Shown here in pieces: positions 11,261 through 23,523 of a stretch of 64,000 nt of DNA. Both the position numbers and the translations under genes were made by a program. Source of the DNA: Linnemannia schmuckeri (taxonomy: Eukaryota > Mortierellomycota > Mortierellomycetes > Mortierellales > Mortierellaceae); the NCBI GenBank assembly GCA_029449235.1, contig JANATG010000002.1, positions 1,612,001 to 1,676,000 of the forward strand, read 5' to 3'. Position 1 is the first letter of the stretch; each line of letters begins with the position of its first letter. The notes under the pieces are model-generated. The model ran no database searches. It saw only the letters and a program-made list of their open reading frames with translations, and was not told the origin of the DNA.

Positions 11261-14200
11261 TTAGAGGACGGCCTTGGTGATGCGAAGAATCAACTTCTCG
11301 ACCTCACTCAAGATGATCAAGATGGCACAGCAGACGACGATCTTGACCCAAGACATGCCGTTAATGGGCTGAAGCTGAAGGATGTCGTTCAAGCCGTTGA
11401 CATAGATACCCATGATCATCAAAACGAAACTGAGAAGAACACCAGCGATCATCCAGCGGTTGGTGAAGGGATTGATCTTAACGACTGACGTGCGCATGGT
11501 ACGCGACAAGAAACCCTGGAGCAGCTGGAGCGAAGTCAAGACACAGAAGGCCTCAGCCTGAGCATACTTCTCAGCCTCTTCGTAATTGAGGTCATTGGGT
11601 TCTCCGCGACCGCTCAGCATGTAGACAGCAAAGGTCATCATCGTCATCACCAAAGATTGGAAGATAATAACGGCAAAGGAGGCCTTGGTAACGATACCGC
11701 GCTTGGCAGAACGGGGCTCGCGCTTCATCAAACCAGGCTCGGCAGGTTCAACACCGAGAGCCATAGCAGGAGGAACGTCAGCTTTGAGAAGAAAGATATA
11801 CAGAAAGTTGTTAGATGGATGAAGACTCATAACCTTGCGCGCTAGGAGCGATAGTAGGCGATGAAACCGGATCATATGAACTTACCAATGATGTTGGCCC
11901 ACAGAATCATGATAACGGTGAAAGGAAGCTCCTCACCAAGGGATGCACAGAGCAAGAACAGGAAGATTTCGGCACAATTACAGCTTAAAAGGTAGACAAT
12001 GAACTTGAGAATGTTCTCAAACACACGACGACCCTCCTCGACAGCAATGACAATGGTGTTGAAGTTGTCATCTGACAAGACAATATCGGCGGCCTGCTTG
12101 GTAATATCTGTTCCTGCAATACCCATAGCAACACCAACGTTGGCAGCCTTGATAGCAGGGGCATCTAATGAGTGAAGAAAAGAAAATAAACAAAAATAAG
12201 TCATCATGCTCTACATTGCTTATTTAGCACAAAGCACACAGATAAAAAAAAAAAAAAGGAAAGCTTACCGTTGACACCATCACCAGTCATGGCAACGGAT
12301 TCACCACGGCTCTGAAGGGCAGTGACCAGCTTCAACTTGTTGTCGGGCGAGACACGGGCAAAGACGTTAGGGAAAGGCTTTAGTTCAGCAATAGCCTGCT
12401 CGGACAAAAGATCCAGTTCCTCTCCCTTAATGGCACGACCACCCTCCTCCAAGATTCCGAGCTCCTTGGCAATGGCAGACGCAGTCTTGATATGGTCACC
12501 AGTGATCATGACGACGGTAATACCGGCCTCCTTACAGATGCGGACACTCTCCTTGACTCCAGCACGGGCAGGGTCAATCAAACCGATCATACCAAGGAAG
12601 ACCAATTCGCTCTCGGCATAACCTGGGGGGATCTCCTCATCATCGTCATCATCGTCCTGCTGGGCGTTGGCAGCGGTAATCATATCCAACTTGGTGGGCT
12701 TCAAGGTTGAAGCAGGGGCCTCCTTCTTATCCTTGATGTTGTTGATGTGGTCCAGACCATCGCCCAATCCTGAGGAAACAGCACCACCGCCATTGACCTT
12801 AACCTTCTTGTAGGCCAATCCCAAGACTCGGAGACCGTTGTCGGCCATGCGGCCGGAAGCCTCAGTCACGCTATCGTAGAACTCCTCGGTAACAGGCTGG
12901 GCCAAATCATGCTCGTGGGGCTTGAGGACATCCAAAGGCGAGGGAAGGGATCCAGCGCCGATGGTGGGCAGGTAGCCGACACAACGGTTCAAGATCTCCT
13001 CGGGAGCACCCTTGGCAAGAACAAACTCAAAGTGGTCTCCCTTGGCATCCTCGCGGTTCAAGGGAGCCTTGTAAACGACACTCATAACCTTGCGCTCACT
13101 GTCAAAGGCCTGCTCATAGATACGGGTATAGCCCAGGTCGTGGAAGTAGGACTTGGGAAAACCAGCCTTCTGGGCAGCTACAACAAGGGCAACCTCGGTG
13201 GGATCTCCAATACCCTTCCACTCGGCGGACTTGGCGGGGGCATCGACAAGTTTCTCCTCGTTGTTGTTCTCCTCGGCAGGGACGGGGACGGCAACAGCGC
13301 TGGCCTCAGAGACCTCATCGGCACCCTTCTGGACGACAGAGGAGTTGTTACAGAGAGACGAGACCATCAAGGAAATAAGCATTTGAGCTGGGACCTGCTC
13401 GAGCGTCTTACCCATCACCTGAGGCTCCTCGGTATCGTTGGTCTTCATGGTAACATCACCCTTGTTGGGGTCCAAGCTGGTGCTTTCGGTGAATCCATAG
13501 GCAACACCGTCACTGGTCCAGAGCTCAGCAGCGCCCATTTTACCCTCGGTCAATGTTCCAGTCTTGTCTGAACAGATAAAGGTAACACTTCCCAAGGTTT
13601 CGACGGCAGGAAGGGTACGGACAATAGCCTTGCGCGTGGCCATACGGCGAACTCCCATAGCCATGGTGACAGTTGTAACGGCGACCAAACCCTCAGGAAT
13701 GACAGAAACAGCCAAACTATTAGAGATACAAAATAGTAAATCAAGTGTGTTAGCAACGTCCGAGGGGTTGATATAGGCGGTGAACATAGTAAATTTGCAG
13801 CTGGTTTTTACCTAATAGCGATAATGATAGCATGTCCGACTTCTTTAGAACGATGGCCTGAAGGGTAGCGTTTCTGAATGTAGGCAATCTGGATACCTGC
13901 CATGACGGCACAGAGGACAAGAGCAAAGACGACCAATAGCTTTCCGAGCTTGGCCAACTTTTGCTGGACGGGGGTTAAGATCTTGGGGGCACCGGCGATG
14001 GCAGCACTAATCTTTCCCATCTCGGTCAAATGTCCAGTACGAACGACAATACCCTTTCCACGACCCTTGGCGACAACAGTGGCCATGAAGGCGTTACCCT
14101 TACAGTCACCAAGAGGTAACTTGCGGGTCAGGGTCTTGATCTCCTTGGGATCCTTGTTCACAGCGACGGACTCTCCAGTCAAGATGGATTCGATAATCTC

Positions 14201-16555
14201 CAATTGGGAGACCTCAGCGAGACGTAAATCGGCAGGGACGGATTCACCCTCTTCTAGGATGACGATATCACCAGGTACGAGCTCCTCAGAGTTGATCATC
14301 GAGGTTTTTCCATCGCGAAGAACCTGGGCGACGGGGACCGACAGCTTGGACAGGGCATCCAGAGCTTTTCCGGCCTTGTACTCCTGAGTGAAACCGATAA
14401 TGGCGTTAAGAACGACGACAATCAACAGGACCGCCATGGAAATGTACTCCTTGATGACAGCCAGCAAGATGGCGACAGCCAAAAGAAGCAAAATCATAAA
14501 GTCGGTGAACTGGGTGAGGATCATCTTGATGATCGAGGGGCTAGGAGGCTGAGGAAGGATGTTACGTCCGTAATGGTCCTGCAAAGCTGGAATGGCTTCC
14601 GAAGGCAAACCAGTGTCCAATGAAGTCCTGAACATTTTCAAGCATCGCTTGATCCTGCGATCGAAGCAAAGGGCTATAGTGATAACAAGTGAAATTGGTC
14701 AGCAACCAGCGTTGGTAATTGGTACACCGCTGCATTTGCTCAGCAAAACGAGAAAATGATCTGTTACCTTGGGGTGCGAGAATAAGACCGCCCAACTCGG
14801 GCATCTTTTCGGCCTTGACAAAGTCAGCATGCTGCTTCATGCACTTCTGGACCTCAGGATGGGCCTGACCCTTGACTAATTCGCGCCAGTCAGAGAACTG
14901 GGGGTAAATGGTGGTCAGGAGGGCAATCAAAGCGACAGCAGCCTGCTGCTGTTGCTCAGTTGAAGATGAACCACAGCGGACATCTAGCTTGAGAGCAAAA
15001 CGGAGATCCGAGACGGATTTCTCGCCCACCGCCTGACGGAACTCTTGGACTGAGAGCAGCAAAAAAAAGACCAAAAACATGGTTACTTAGTAAGGCTGTG
15101 TAATTTAATGATGATACACATGCAGTTGAGGAACGACACACGAAGAGGACAAAAGCAATTGAATTTGCGGTTATGGTTGTGGTTGTGTTCCTTACCTTCG
15201 AGCAAGAACTCTCCAAAGAGCTGGAAGGCAACATCAGCCTCCTCCGTCAAGCGAGTCTTGCGCTTTTTTTCGGAGTGGCCCATGTTCATGAGGAGACCGT
15301 CAGCAAGACGCTTCATGATGTCATACTCGAGGCTAGGGTAGCGTCCACCCTTGATACGATACTCCATGACATAACGGAGACTGTCCATGACCTCCTCCAA
15401 GGAGATGTCCTTGTTGCTTTGGACATCGAACAAGTCGACGACTAGTAGTATATAGGAGAGGAGGACAATACAAAGGTTAATCTACTATTTCAGACATGGA
15501 CAGTAGGAGAGAAGGGGAAGGGAGTCGTAACAATGGAAACAAAAATGTCGCTTCGTTTTTCCGGCAATTGATGGCTGAATATTGGCGATGGGATGCGGAA
15601 AAACACAAGGGACGAATGGTGTGACCGTAGCGGGGAGATACGCGTCGATAGTCAGTCTCAATGCCGGGGGGATGAAAGGGAAAAAGAGGGGATAGAAGAA
15701 CGCAGTACGTACCGTTGATCTCAATCTGGTGCTCGATACTGACCTATAAGGGAGGATGGTAGGTAGTATGAGACGTATTCCACACGTATGCGACAAGGCA
15801 GGAGAAAGGACACGCGACCGACCAGCAACAAAGTGACAAGAGAGAGAGAGGAAAATTGAAAGGGTTCGGGACAATAAGAGTAAACCAGGTCGGGGATCCA
15901 GAGACAGTAAGGGCACCAGACATATGTGATTCCAGGCAGCACAATTGAAAGGAGTGAAAGTGAGTGAAGGGGGAGACAAGGGAAAAAAGAATTATTTGTT
16001 AACAAGCATATTCACTCATACATTTTCAGCACATTAAACTTTTTTTCATCAAATAGCTTAAAAACTCTGCAAAAAACGGATTGGTCTAGTTACCTTGCCG
16101 TCCTTGACGTTGGAGTAGATGGAGTAGCCTTCATTGGTACCGCTGGTCGTGGGCACAATGCCCGTCAACGAGGCAGGGCTGTCAGCAGGGGCATTGCCAA
16201 TCTCGTACAGGTTGTCTTTGGGCGCGAACGAGAGGTTGTTCTTTGCGTGGTGGTGCGAAGAGGAGGGGCCAGTCAAGTCCTTAGCATGAGCGGCCGTGGT
16301 GGTGGAGCTGGCGTGGTCATCGACATGAGTGGTGAAGGCGTAGGGCTGGGTCTGGGTGACGGTGTGGTCGGAGGTGTGAGTGGAGTTGCTTGAAGGGGCA
16401 AGAGGAGCGACAGGGGACTCGGGGCTGGCAGCAGCAGCAGCGGCGATGGCAGCGGGTTCAGCGGCAGGGGTGACGGGGTTGGCAGGGTTAGCGGGGGCGT
16501 GGTTCCCTAAACGCTCATTCTCGGACTTGGTGATCGGGGGTCGGTCGTCGGCCAT
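11261..16555 (-). CDS. Type II P-type cation-transporting ATPase with a long N-terminal extension
   Basis: Eight exons (16555-16094, 15743-15713, 15441-15196, 15049-14768, 14673-13812, 13716-12269, 12164-11886, 11781-11261) join in frame to about 1376 residues. P-type hallmarks are LTGES (505-509), the phosphorylated DKTGT (678-682) and TGDGVND (1105-1111). M4 has IPEGL as in SERCA, PMR1 and Na/K pumps; ENA pumps differ there. M5 has SCNCAEI and M6 has WANIIADVPPAMALG, so Asn, Glu and Asp positions of a SERCA-like site are kept while the usual Thr-Asp-Gly reads Ala-Asp-Val. Residues 1-150 are Ala/Pro/Ser/His-rich and disordered. Residues 155-345 form a charged helical region I do not recognise, and M1 starts only near residue 390. 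The substrate could be Ca2+, Na+ or K+ (ENA- and ACU-type alkali cation pumps are the fungal alternatives) and cannot be fixed from sequence alone. Confidence 0.9.
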
Positions 16556-16930
16556 TCAGAAATGAGAGTTGATGGGAGTTTGTTTTCTGTGTTTTAACTT
16601 TGTTTGAAGGTTTTTATATAACAAGCTGGGAATTGCTTGGTTGCTTTTGCTTTGTGGTATGAAGGAGAAGAAGTAGGAAGGAAAGTAAGAAGAAAAAAGG
16701 GAGGCAAGTGGATCGAACGGGGTCCTTTTTATATGTGTGTCAAAAGAAAAAAAAAAAAGGATCGTTGCCTGATTTGTCCCACCCTGCAGCCCAACAATAT
16801 CAAAGAAAAAGAAGCGGACAGGCCTCTTCTCTTCTTTACATACAAACTTTGTGCAGAAGAAGCACAAGAAAAAGAAAGAAGGAACTCTCAACGGAACAAC
16901 TTCTTCCCATCCCCCAAGCCAACTGCTCTC

Positions 16931-17010
16931 TTACTCTCTCTTACTCTCTCTTACTCTCTCTTACTCTCTCTTACTCTCTCTTACTCTCTCTTACTCTCTC
17001 TTACTCTCTC
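16931..17010. repeat. 10-bp tandem repeat, 8 perfect units (TTACTCTCTC)
   Basis: Eight exact copies run without interruption, followed by more CT-rich sequence. The array lies about 380-455 bp upstream of the ATPase start codon. Confidence 0.95.
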
Positions 17011-17479
17011 TCTTTTCCCTCTCTCCCCCCCCCCTTTTCATGCTTCTTGTTTCTCGTGTTGCCCAGGGAGACGGGCATGAGAACCACAATATAATTTAAA
17101 AACAATAGCAAACCCTTAGTTTACACCCTTAATCCCGATCCTGTCATCTCTCTTGAACCGTCTCCTTTCTTCATCCTCCTTCTTTCTCTCGCTACCTCCC
17201 AGGCACCAGCAATGAGGATCTCTCTACCCTCTCATTATGGAGGATGATGGTAGTCCAACTGCGGGCGGGAAGAAGATATTCCTGGCAGGTCCAATTGTAT
17301 TGTGATGACAGCGTGATGATATTCGTTTGCGTTCTGGCCACCCAACATGCCTTGCATGCAAGGTTACCAGAGACTCTCTCTTCTCTCTACCACTCAAATA
17401 CATAACAACATAAAAATGTATCGATTTTATCCCCTCGTCATCACCCAAACAAGGGCTCTCGTCTCTTACTTCAACGTAC

Positions 17480-17504
17480 AAAAAAAAAAAAAAAAAAAAA
17501 AAAA
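17480..17504. repeat. A25 homopolymer
   Basis: An uninterrupted A run in the intergenic region upstream of the ATPase. Confidence 0.9.
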
Positions 17505-18918
17505 TATCAAACAACCTCCGAGTATCGGCTCATAATGGTCCCTCTTTCTTCTCTACCCCTACGCTCTGTTCATTCCTTTTTTTTTCTATTTTTTGGTGAA
17601 TGGTCGATCTAGCATGAATAAAGACGTCCTTTCTCTTCTTATTTCTTCTTAGTATCAGACCAACAGTAAGTAATAGGCTCTTTGTTTTCAAATGAGTCTC
17701 AGCATCCCTTGCACTTTCAAATCCTTAAGGTAACTTTATACTTGTATCTGACCATAGATGATCAATGCCTCAATTAATCACCAGACTCAGTGGCTGAGAC
17801 CACATTGTCATGGTCCCTGGGATTCCAGTTCACCAGAATATTGAATTGAAACAGATAAACGTTCTTATGCGCTTCATTGGCTTCCTGTTTTTCATTAATC
17901 ATTAGTGTCGGAATGACCCTTTACATGTATAAGCCCCTCCTTTATGATGGGGCCTGCTTTTACTTTCAAATCCTCTCGTCTCATCCTGTTTTCCTCCTAC
18001 CTTTGCATATCTTTAGGATTTAAAATAAAATCGTCTCTCTATCTCCCCAGGAGACTCACACTTTTCCCTCCTTCTTTCCTATGTTTATGTGCGTCATTGC
18101 CTTCTAATTTTGGAGTTTAGCCCCCGCTAACATCAGAGAGAGAGAGGCTTAACACCTTTTTTGAACGCGGCCGCAGCTCTACATCAGCTGACTTTTTTTT
18201 TCTTCGGCCTTCCTCGATGTTCTCTTCCAATGAAAGCATTGGAAGGCCACAAAGAGCACTTCTTTTATTCCATATTCGTCAGAGTGGAGGTTGGGTTGGG
18301 GTGGCTCTTTGGTGGGTATGGAGGAACTACCAACAGCTCTTCCTTCGAAGAAGGATACATGGAAATGAAGAGAGTGGCAGTGTTCATTGTCCGAAAAGGC
18401 AGAGTGAGCATTGGAGGGTCTTTCTTTTTCTCTCTTTCTCTGTTTTCTCTCTTGTCTGTTTGCCTAATGAAAGTAGCAAAATACCTTTGCCAGCTACTTT
18501 GCCCAACTTAGCCAGTATCTCGATCTGTCGGACATACAGTATCAGGCACCAAGCAAGCCATTCAGTTTCGTAGTCTCATGGATTCCTAGAGTTCCTCATT
18601 CTCGAATGCGTAACGAACTAGTAAAAAGAGATAGGATCTGCTTTCAGAAACGATGAGGCGGTTTATGGGAAACAACCCTTGACGTAATTGAACAACTAAA
18701 AGAGCACCATTATACCGTTTTCTCCCACGACACCCATAGGTGCAGGGAAACACACCAAACAGAGAAATAAATGGTGAATTTGGACAATCTAGTCTTATTC
18801 TTTTCTACGCAGTGGACAAATGCACATAGAGAGCGCTACCTTTTTCGATAACTTCTTTATTCCATTCGAAAGAGTCAACATCCATCTTTGTATATATTTT
18901 CTTGGATAATCCCTTGTT

Positions 18919-19920
18919 CTATGCGGCGTATTCAAGAGGCGCCTTGGGATCCATGAACGCCAGCCAGTCCGAGTGTGAAGTAGGAAGCAGTCCCATCGCG
19001 TTCAACTTGTACATTCCAAAGAGAATGGTCAACAGCTGGAGGGCGACAAAGGTCACCTTGGGCAGGGCCAACTTGCTGTCCATAAAGCTGACCTTGACAG
19101 GCGAAGGTGTCTCGTATCTCTCAAACACTATTTTTTTGTTGTCAGATCCAGATCAAGAAATGAAAGAAGTCGTTGTTAGTCTCGCCATCATCCGCAAATC
19201 CCACTCGTACTCTCTTATTTTGTCGCCCGTGTAATCACTGCAAATGCAATAAACACGGCTTATTTTACCTTGTGACATGGACATGAGGGCCCTGATAGGC
19301 GAGAACATGAGCATGGCGGTAATGGCGACCGAGAAGATCTGAACACTATTTCCACTCATCCAGAGCATGAACGCCTGCATCGGCAATTGCTTTCCTGGTG
19401 CCAATGCGACATCCCATGCTTTCTAAAATACGTTCCACAAACGTTACAAGTCATTTGAGAAAAAGAGAGCGCGAATATTCATCCTATCAGTCTCCGTTTT
19501 GACAAGGCCTCATAACTTCTCATAAGGCAAATTCACAAGTCCTGTAGATATGATCCCTTTGTTGGCATATGAGCTATCCTGTACCTTGACTTTCAACAAC
19601 TCGTTATCGACCACTGGGCCTCGATTTCCCTATTTCACATCCACCACAATAATAGATTGATCTGTTAGTTTTTGCTGCTCTCACGCAATCGTATCGCTTA
19701 CAATGTTGTCGAGAGTACGATGGCTGAGTGTCTGTGTACCTGGTTCTTTGATGCGACATCCCTCAAACCAGAAAATCCTGGTGGGTCAACAACAGTGCGT
19801 CTACAATGATCGAATACAAAAAAACAGGGTGACACGTAGTTAAGTAAAGGCCGTATCCTCTAGTTCCTTGAACCTGTACCCATCATCCTGTGCTTTCTGT
19901 TGAGCTGCATTCCTGGTCAT
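18919..19920 (-). CDS. EMC4: ER membrane protein complex subunit 4 (EMC4/TMEM85)
   Basis: EMC4 is a subunit of the ER membrane insertase complex that places weakly hydrophobic and tail-anchored segments. Five exons (19920-19880, 19800-19740, 19629-19585, 19422-19269, 19127-18919) give 169 residues, matching the usual size. Family blocks are AWDVALAPGKQLPMQAFMLW, MSGNSVQIFSV, SPIRALMSMS and the C-terminal MGLLPTSHSDWLAF. Two hydrophobic segments lie in the last 100 residues. The first donor is ambiguous: GTACAG at 19879 gives DDGRTVVDPPG, while GTTCAA at 19873 would add two residues in the same phase. ATG at 19920 is chosen as the nearest in-frame start. The first exons are less conserved, so the N-terminus is the least certain part. 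Confidence 0.88.
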
Positions 19921-20400
19921 GAGGTCTGTCCTTATTACTTTGGTTCTGAGGTTGCAAAGTCAAACTTCCAGTTGTGTGTTGCCATGATGATGATGTCTGT
20001 TGTCGTTTCCTGCTGTTGGTGGTCGGTTCGAAAGATGGCCAAAAAGGAGAGGGAGGGTGTCGGTGGTCACACTTGATGATGGGACTCATCTACTGGTCAG
20101 AAAAGAGCAGCTGGAAGACTGCTCAAATGTGGCTTAGTTCTTTTCCTTTTCGATTACCACCATTCTACAAATGGGCAGGCCTATCAGTAACGGTGTGGTT
20201 TAAGCAGTTCAAGCGGGACGCTTGTACAGCTAAATCTATCGTACCGCTGAACCCTAGTCATAGCCTGAAGGAGGTAGCCTTTTTTTCTTCCTTCCTCCTT
20301 CAGAGATTAGCTCCAGTTATAAGGGATGGGTCGAGACTACAGCGACTCTTGCGTGAGAAGAGTGCCAAATAACACCTTTTCCTTACTTAAAGTAATACTA

Positions 20401-20994
20401 CTACCGTTTAGCGCTAATGTAGGCAAGGAGGTTGTGGACCAGGTAAACGCGATCATGAAGAGGAAGTATAGAAGCTAGAAGGTCGAATCGAGCGTCTCTT
20501 TGGCTGCCTCGGTGAGAACTACGGACGTAGCCCTGGTTAGAGTGAAGTGAAACGCTTTGTTCCTGACATAATGTGTTGTCTAAAAAAGTGGTATGATGCA
20601 TGCCGCGCGTATTCCCGTAGTCGACACTGCCAGCTGTCTTTCAAATACTCCGCCAACGATAATGAGAGCGTAGGAAGTTCAGGGACCCAATCTGCCTGAG
20701 CGGTGGACTCACATACATGGTCGTATAACATCTTGCACAGGGTAAATACCGGACCATTCTTGACCACGGCAATTGACGATAGCGAAACCCTCTTTGATAG
20801 ACCATTGTCGCAGAAGGACAAACTGTTGACACGCCACAGGAGAAGGAGAAACTGCATAATAATAATATAAAAATGTCGCTCGTAGTCGCACAAGCGAAGT
20901 AAAATGCATGTGCAAAACGAATTGAACTCAAAAACTCACTAAGGAAGAGCGAGAGAAAAAGAGCACTCCTTTGCGTGAAGAAAAGCAAACGCAC
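20401..20994 (-). pseudogene. Possible small gene or remnant, unrecognised
   Basis: A start at 20994 (MRLLFFTQ), a GTGAGT donor and a tgcag acceptor would join to SPSPVACQQFVLLRQW, followed by SIKEGFAIVNCRGQEW. The pattern W-x5-GFA-x-V is faintly like the start of FAR1-type or MULE transposase DNA-binding domains. Further downstream another frame reads LPLHDRVYLVHNLLAYI before a stop at 20401. No continuous model emerges. This may be a decayed transposase-like gene or chance. The function is unknown. Confidence 0.25.
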
Positions 20995-21648
20995 TGTTTG
21001 TTTGATTATGAGTATGAGTGTTATTTTTAATTAGCGTACAGTGGAGAAAAAGCGATGTGCTCGCTCCGCTCGGCTTTTATCCACAAAGACCTCTGTTCCT
21101 TTTTTGTTAAAGGTTGGCAGTTGGTCTGAGGGTTGAGTTTTGACGGCGTGGTTATCAGGTTGAACTGAATTGACTTGAGCTAGCGTTGCGACGGCGGACG
21201 AGCCGGGGGTAAATTGGGTGTTCTTCTAAGCTTCTGTCGCATTGATATGAATGTGGAATGAGTAAGTTGAGCTGAGGAGCAAAGGACAATTGTTTGCCGC
21301 TGTTGTTCAGCCATGTCTGTTCATTCAAGCTGCATTGCTCCTCCCTCACTCGCCTTCTATCTCTACGCCAACAGCCCATTTTTGGTTGAAAGTAAAGGAA
21401 ACTTCAGTTGATTACGGATGACAAAAGTCCACTCCTAACGGGAGTATAGACCAACAAGACAAGGGGCCAGAGAGACAGAGATGAGAGGGCGCGGAATTGA
21501 GCATGAGAGAATACAAGTGCTCTCAAAAAGACAAAAAAGAACCAAACAGGGCACACACACACACAAAGGTACATTCCAATTATCGTTTTATGCCCCCGCC
21601 GCACACATCGACTATTGTCCTCTCCACTGCTTTGACTGACTGACCCCT

Positions 21649-21681
21649 GTCCGTCCGTCCGTCCGTCCGTCCGTCCGTCCG
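21649..21681. repeat. 4-bp tandem repeat (GTCC), about 8 units
   Basis: A continuous GTCC array in the CT-rich upstream region of the GPI-anchored protein gene, about 300 bp before its start codon. Confidence 0.9.
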
Positions 21682-21978
21682 CTCCTTCGTTGCTCTTTTC
21701 GCTTGTTTACCCTTCCTTCCTCGTCTGTTGTTATTGTTGTTCGTGATTGTATCCTCATTTCTCCACCGCCACCCCACGGCTCTGTCGTTTCTACTTTTCG
21801 TTTTATTTTCCGTATCTTCGCTTTTTCTTTTCTCTTTTTTCTTTTCTTTTTTTCTTCAGTTGACACTCCCCTTCCCTTGTCCCCCACACACTAATACTAC
21901 ACCCTTTCAACCCCCTCTTCGCCTTTCTCTTTCAACACCCTCTACTACTCTCACTCACCATATCACAGCATACAAATC

Positions 21979-23265
21979 ATGCCTGCTGCAAAGTCCTCCA
22001 TGATCATGGCTTTCTTGGCCCTCTTTGTCTGCCTTTCCTCGACCGTCATGGCCGCTGAGCTCATCGACCCCGGCAACCCCTTCAACTGCACCACCTTCCA
22101 GACCAACTGCAAAGCCTTGGGTGTCGAGGTCTACGGAAACGGAAAGAAGTAACGTCCTTTCCTCTTTCTCTCTCTTTCAAAACAATCCTTCTCTCTCATT
22201 TTTTTTGTTTTCGACTAGACGACAGGGGTGATTCCACCATCAATCTTTTTTCAAAACACGACTTTTTTTTTCCATCATGCATTCCATTTTTCTTCAAAGT
22301 TGTTTTTGGTCATTAGCATACAGGTTGAAGTGACGCCTTGTACTGACAACTTACTTTCCTCTCTTTTTGGCTTTGCTTCAACTTCCAATAGCGCCACTTT
22401 CAGTGGCGCCAATGCCCTCTGCAACGTCACCAACGTTTCCAACGGTATGGGTCCCTTATTTAACTTTTCTTGATGGGATAACTTTCAGGGGCAGGGCAAA
22501 GAAAGGAGAGGAATGGATTCTTGCTCCTCTCCCTCCGTCTTAATGATTATTTCATATGGGAAGTGTGGAGAAGAAGAAATCAACAGAAATACCCAATCGA
22601 ATCACCGCTCAACTTCAATCGCCTGTGTTGCTCCCACCCACACGCCACTCGAAGTCCAGGGAGTGTAATTTCAACCAGGGAGCCCTTTTTTTGAGTGCTC
22701 TTAACGGTCTTATTCACCACCAACCAACCAAACGCCAACCAACTCACACCAAAGCAACAACAAATTCAACAACCATAATGCAGACAACGGCAACTACCAT
22801 GGATAAAAGGATACATACACCTTCGCGCCATCCTGCTCAACGGGCACCCTATTCCTTTAGCATACTCAATTGAACGACAAACGCCCACTCACACACCACC
22901 TTCTTACAATTCCTCCAAACTATGTAGCCAAGCCCCTGTGCGGCATCAACGTCGTCTGCACGGCCACCTTCCTGGTCCAGGTCGCAGCCCCCGCTCCCGG
23001 TACCCCCTCTTCCTCCTCATCATCCGCCTTCGTCGCACCCACCGCTACCGCTAACGGCACCTCCCCCACCCCTACCCCCAAGCCTGCGACTGGCGGCTCC
23101 AACGGCGTCTACACTATCGCCTCGGCCGATTTGACCCCCCAGATCTTGGCCAAGTACAACCAGGACCATTGCCCCAAGTCTGCCGCCAATGCCAAGATGG
23201 CTACCTCTGTCGTTGCCATGGTCGCCGTTGCGTCTATTGTTTCTTTCATGAGCGCTTTACTTTAA
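21979..23265 (+). CDS. Small secreted cysteine-containing GPI-anchored protein
   Basis: Exons 21979-22148, 22392-22444 and 22928-23265 give 186 residues. A clear signal peptide covers residues 1-25 (FLALFVCLSSTVMA). The mature part has six to seven Cys, including FNCTTFQTNCKAL, NALCNVTN, KPLCGINVVC and DHCPK, and N-glycosylation sequons (NCT, NAT, NVT, NVS). A Ser/Thr/Pro/Ala-rich linker follows, and the C-terminus is hydrophobic after a small-residue SAANAK site, as in GPI anchoring. It is probably displayed at the plasma membrane or cell wall. The spacing does not look like a CFEM domain, and I do not recognise the family. The middle exon of 53 bp is supported by the preserved frame and by the shared NVTN/NVSN sequon spacing. 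The second intron (483 bp) is long for this window. Confidence 0.82.
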
Positions 23266-23523
23266 AAGGAAGATTCGTTCGATCGTCTTGTCTTTCATCT
23301 ACAGCTCTTTTCTGGTATCTTTTACGTTCGCTGAAACATATAATACACTCGTGCTTTTATTTTATTCTTCATTGGCAACGGATATGAAGGTAATGAAAGG
23401 TTGTTTGTTTTCAACAGATACGAAAAAGATGACTGAAATATGAAGAGAAGACAGATGGCGGGAGAGAGAAAGTATATACAGATTGGAAAGGAAGTAGGAG
23501 ATGGCAAGAAAAGAGAAGTAAAC

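Larger units (their letters stand above)
16556..18918. other. Intergenic region between ATPase 5' end and EMC4 3' end
   Basis: About 2.36 kb without a convincing gene. The first 500 bp are the presumed ATPase promoter, pyrimidine-rich on the plus strand and containing the 10-bp tandem array. Further on there is an A run (17480-17504) and several T runs. Open frames in 18161-18573 are short, T-rich and lack domains. Confidence 0.5.
19921..21978. other. Intergenic region with a possible gene remnant
   Basis: About 2.06 kb lies between the EMC4 start and the GPI-anchored protein gene. The minus-strand remnant at 20401-20994 is listed separately. The segment 21600-21970 is CT-rich and probably promoter and 5' UTR of the downstream gene. 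Confidence 0.45.

Noticed and set aside
12909..13571. 220-codon plus-strand open frame
   Set aside because: It lies antisense to the conserved ATPase catalytic exon and reflects its codon bias.
16380..16565. Ala/Gly-rich plus-strand open frame
   Set aside because: Antisense to the low-complexity ATPase leader; no independent support.
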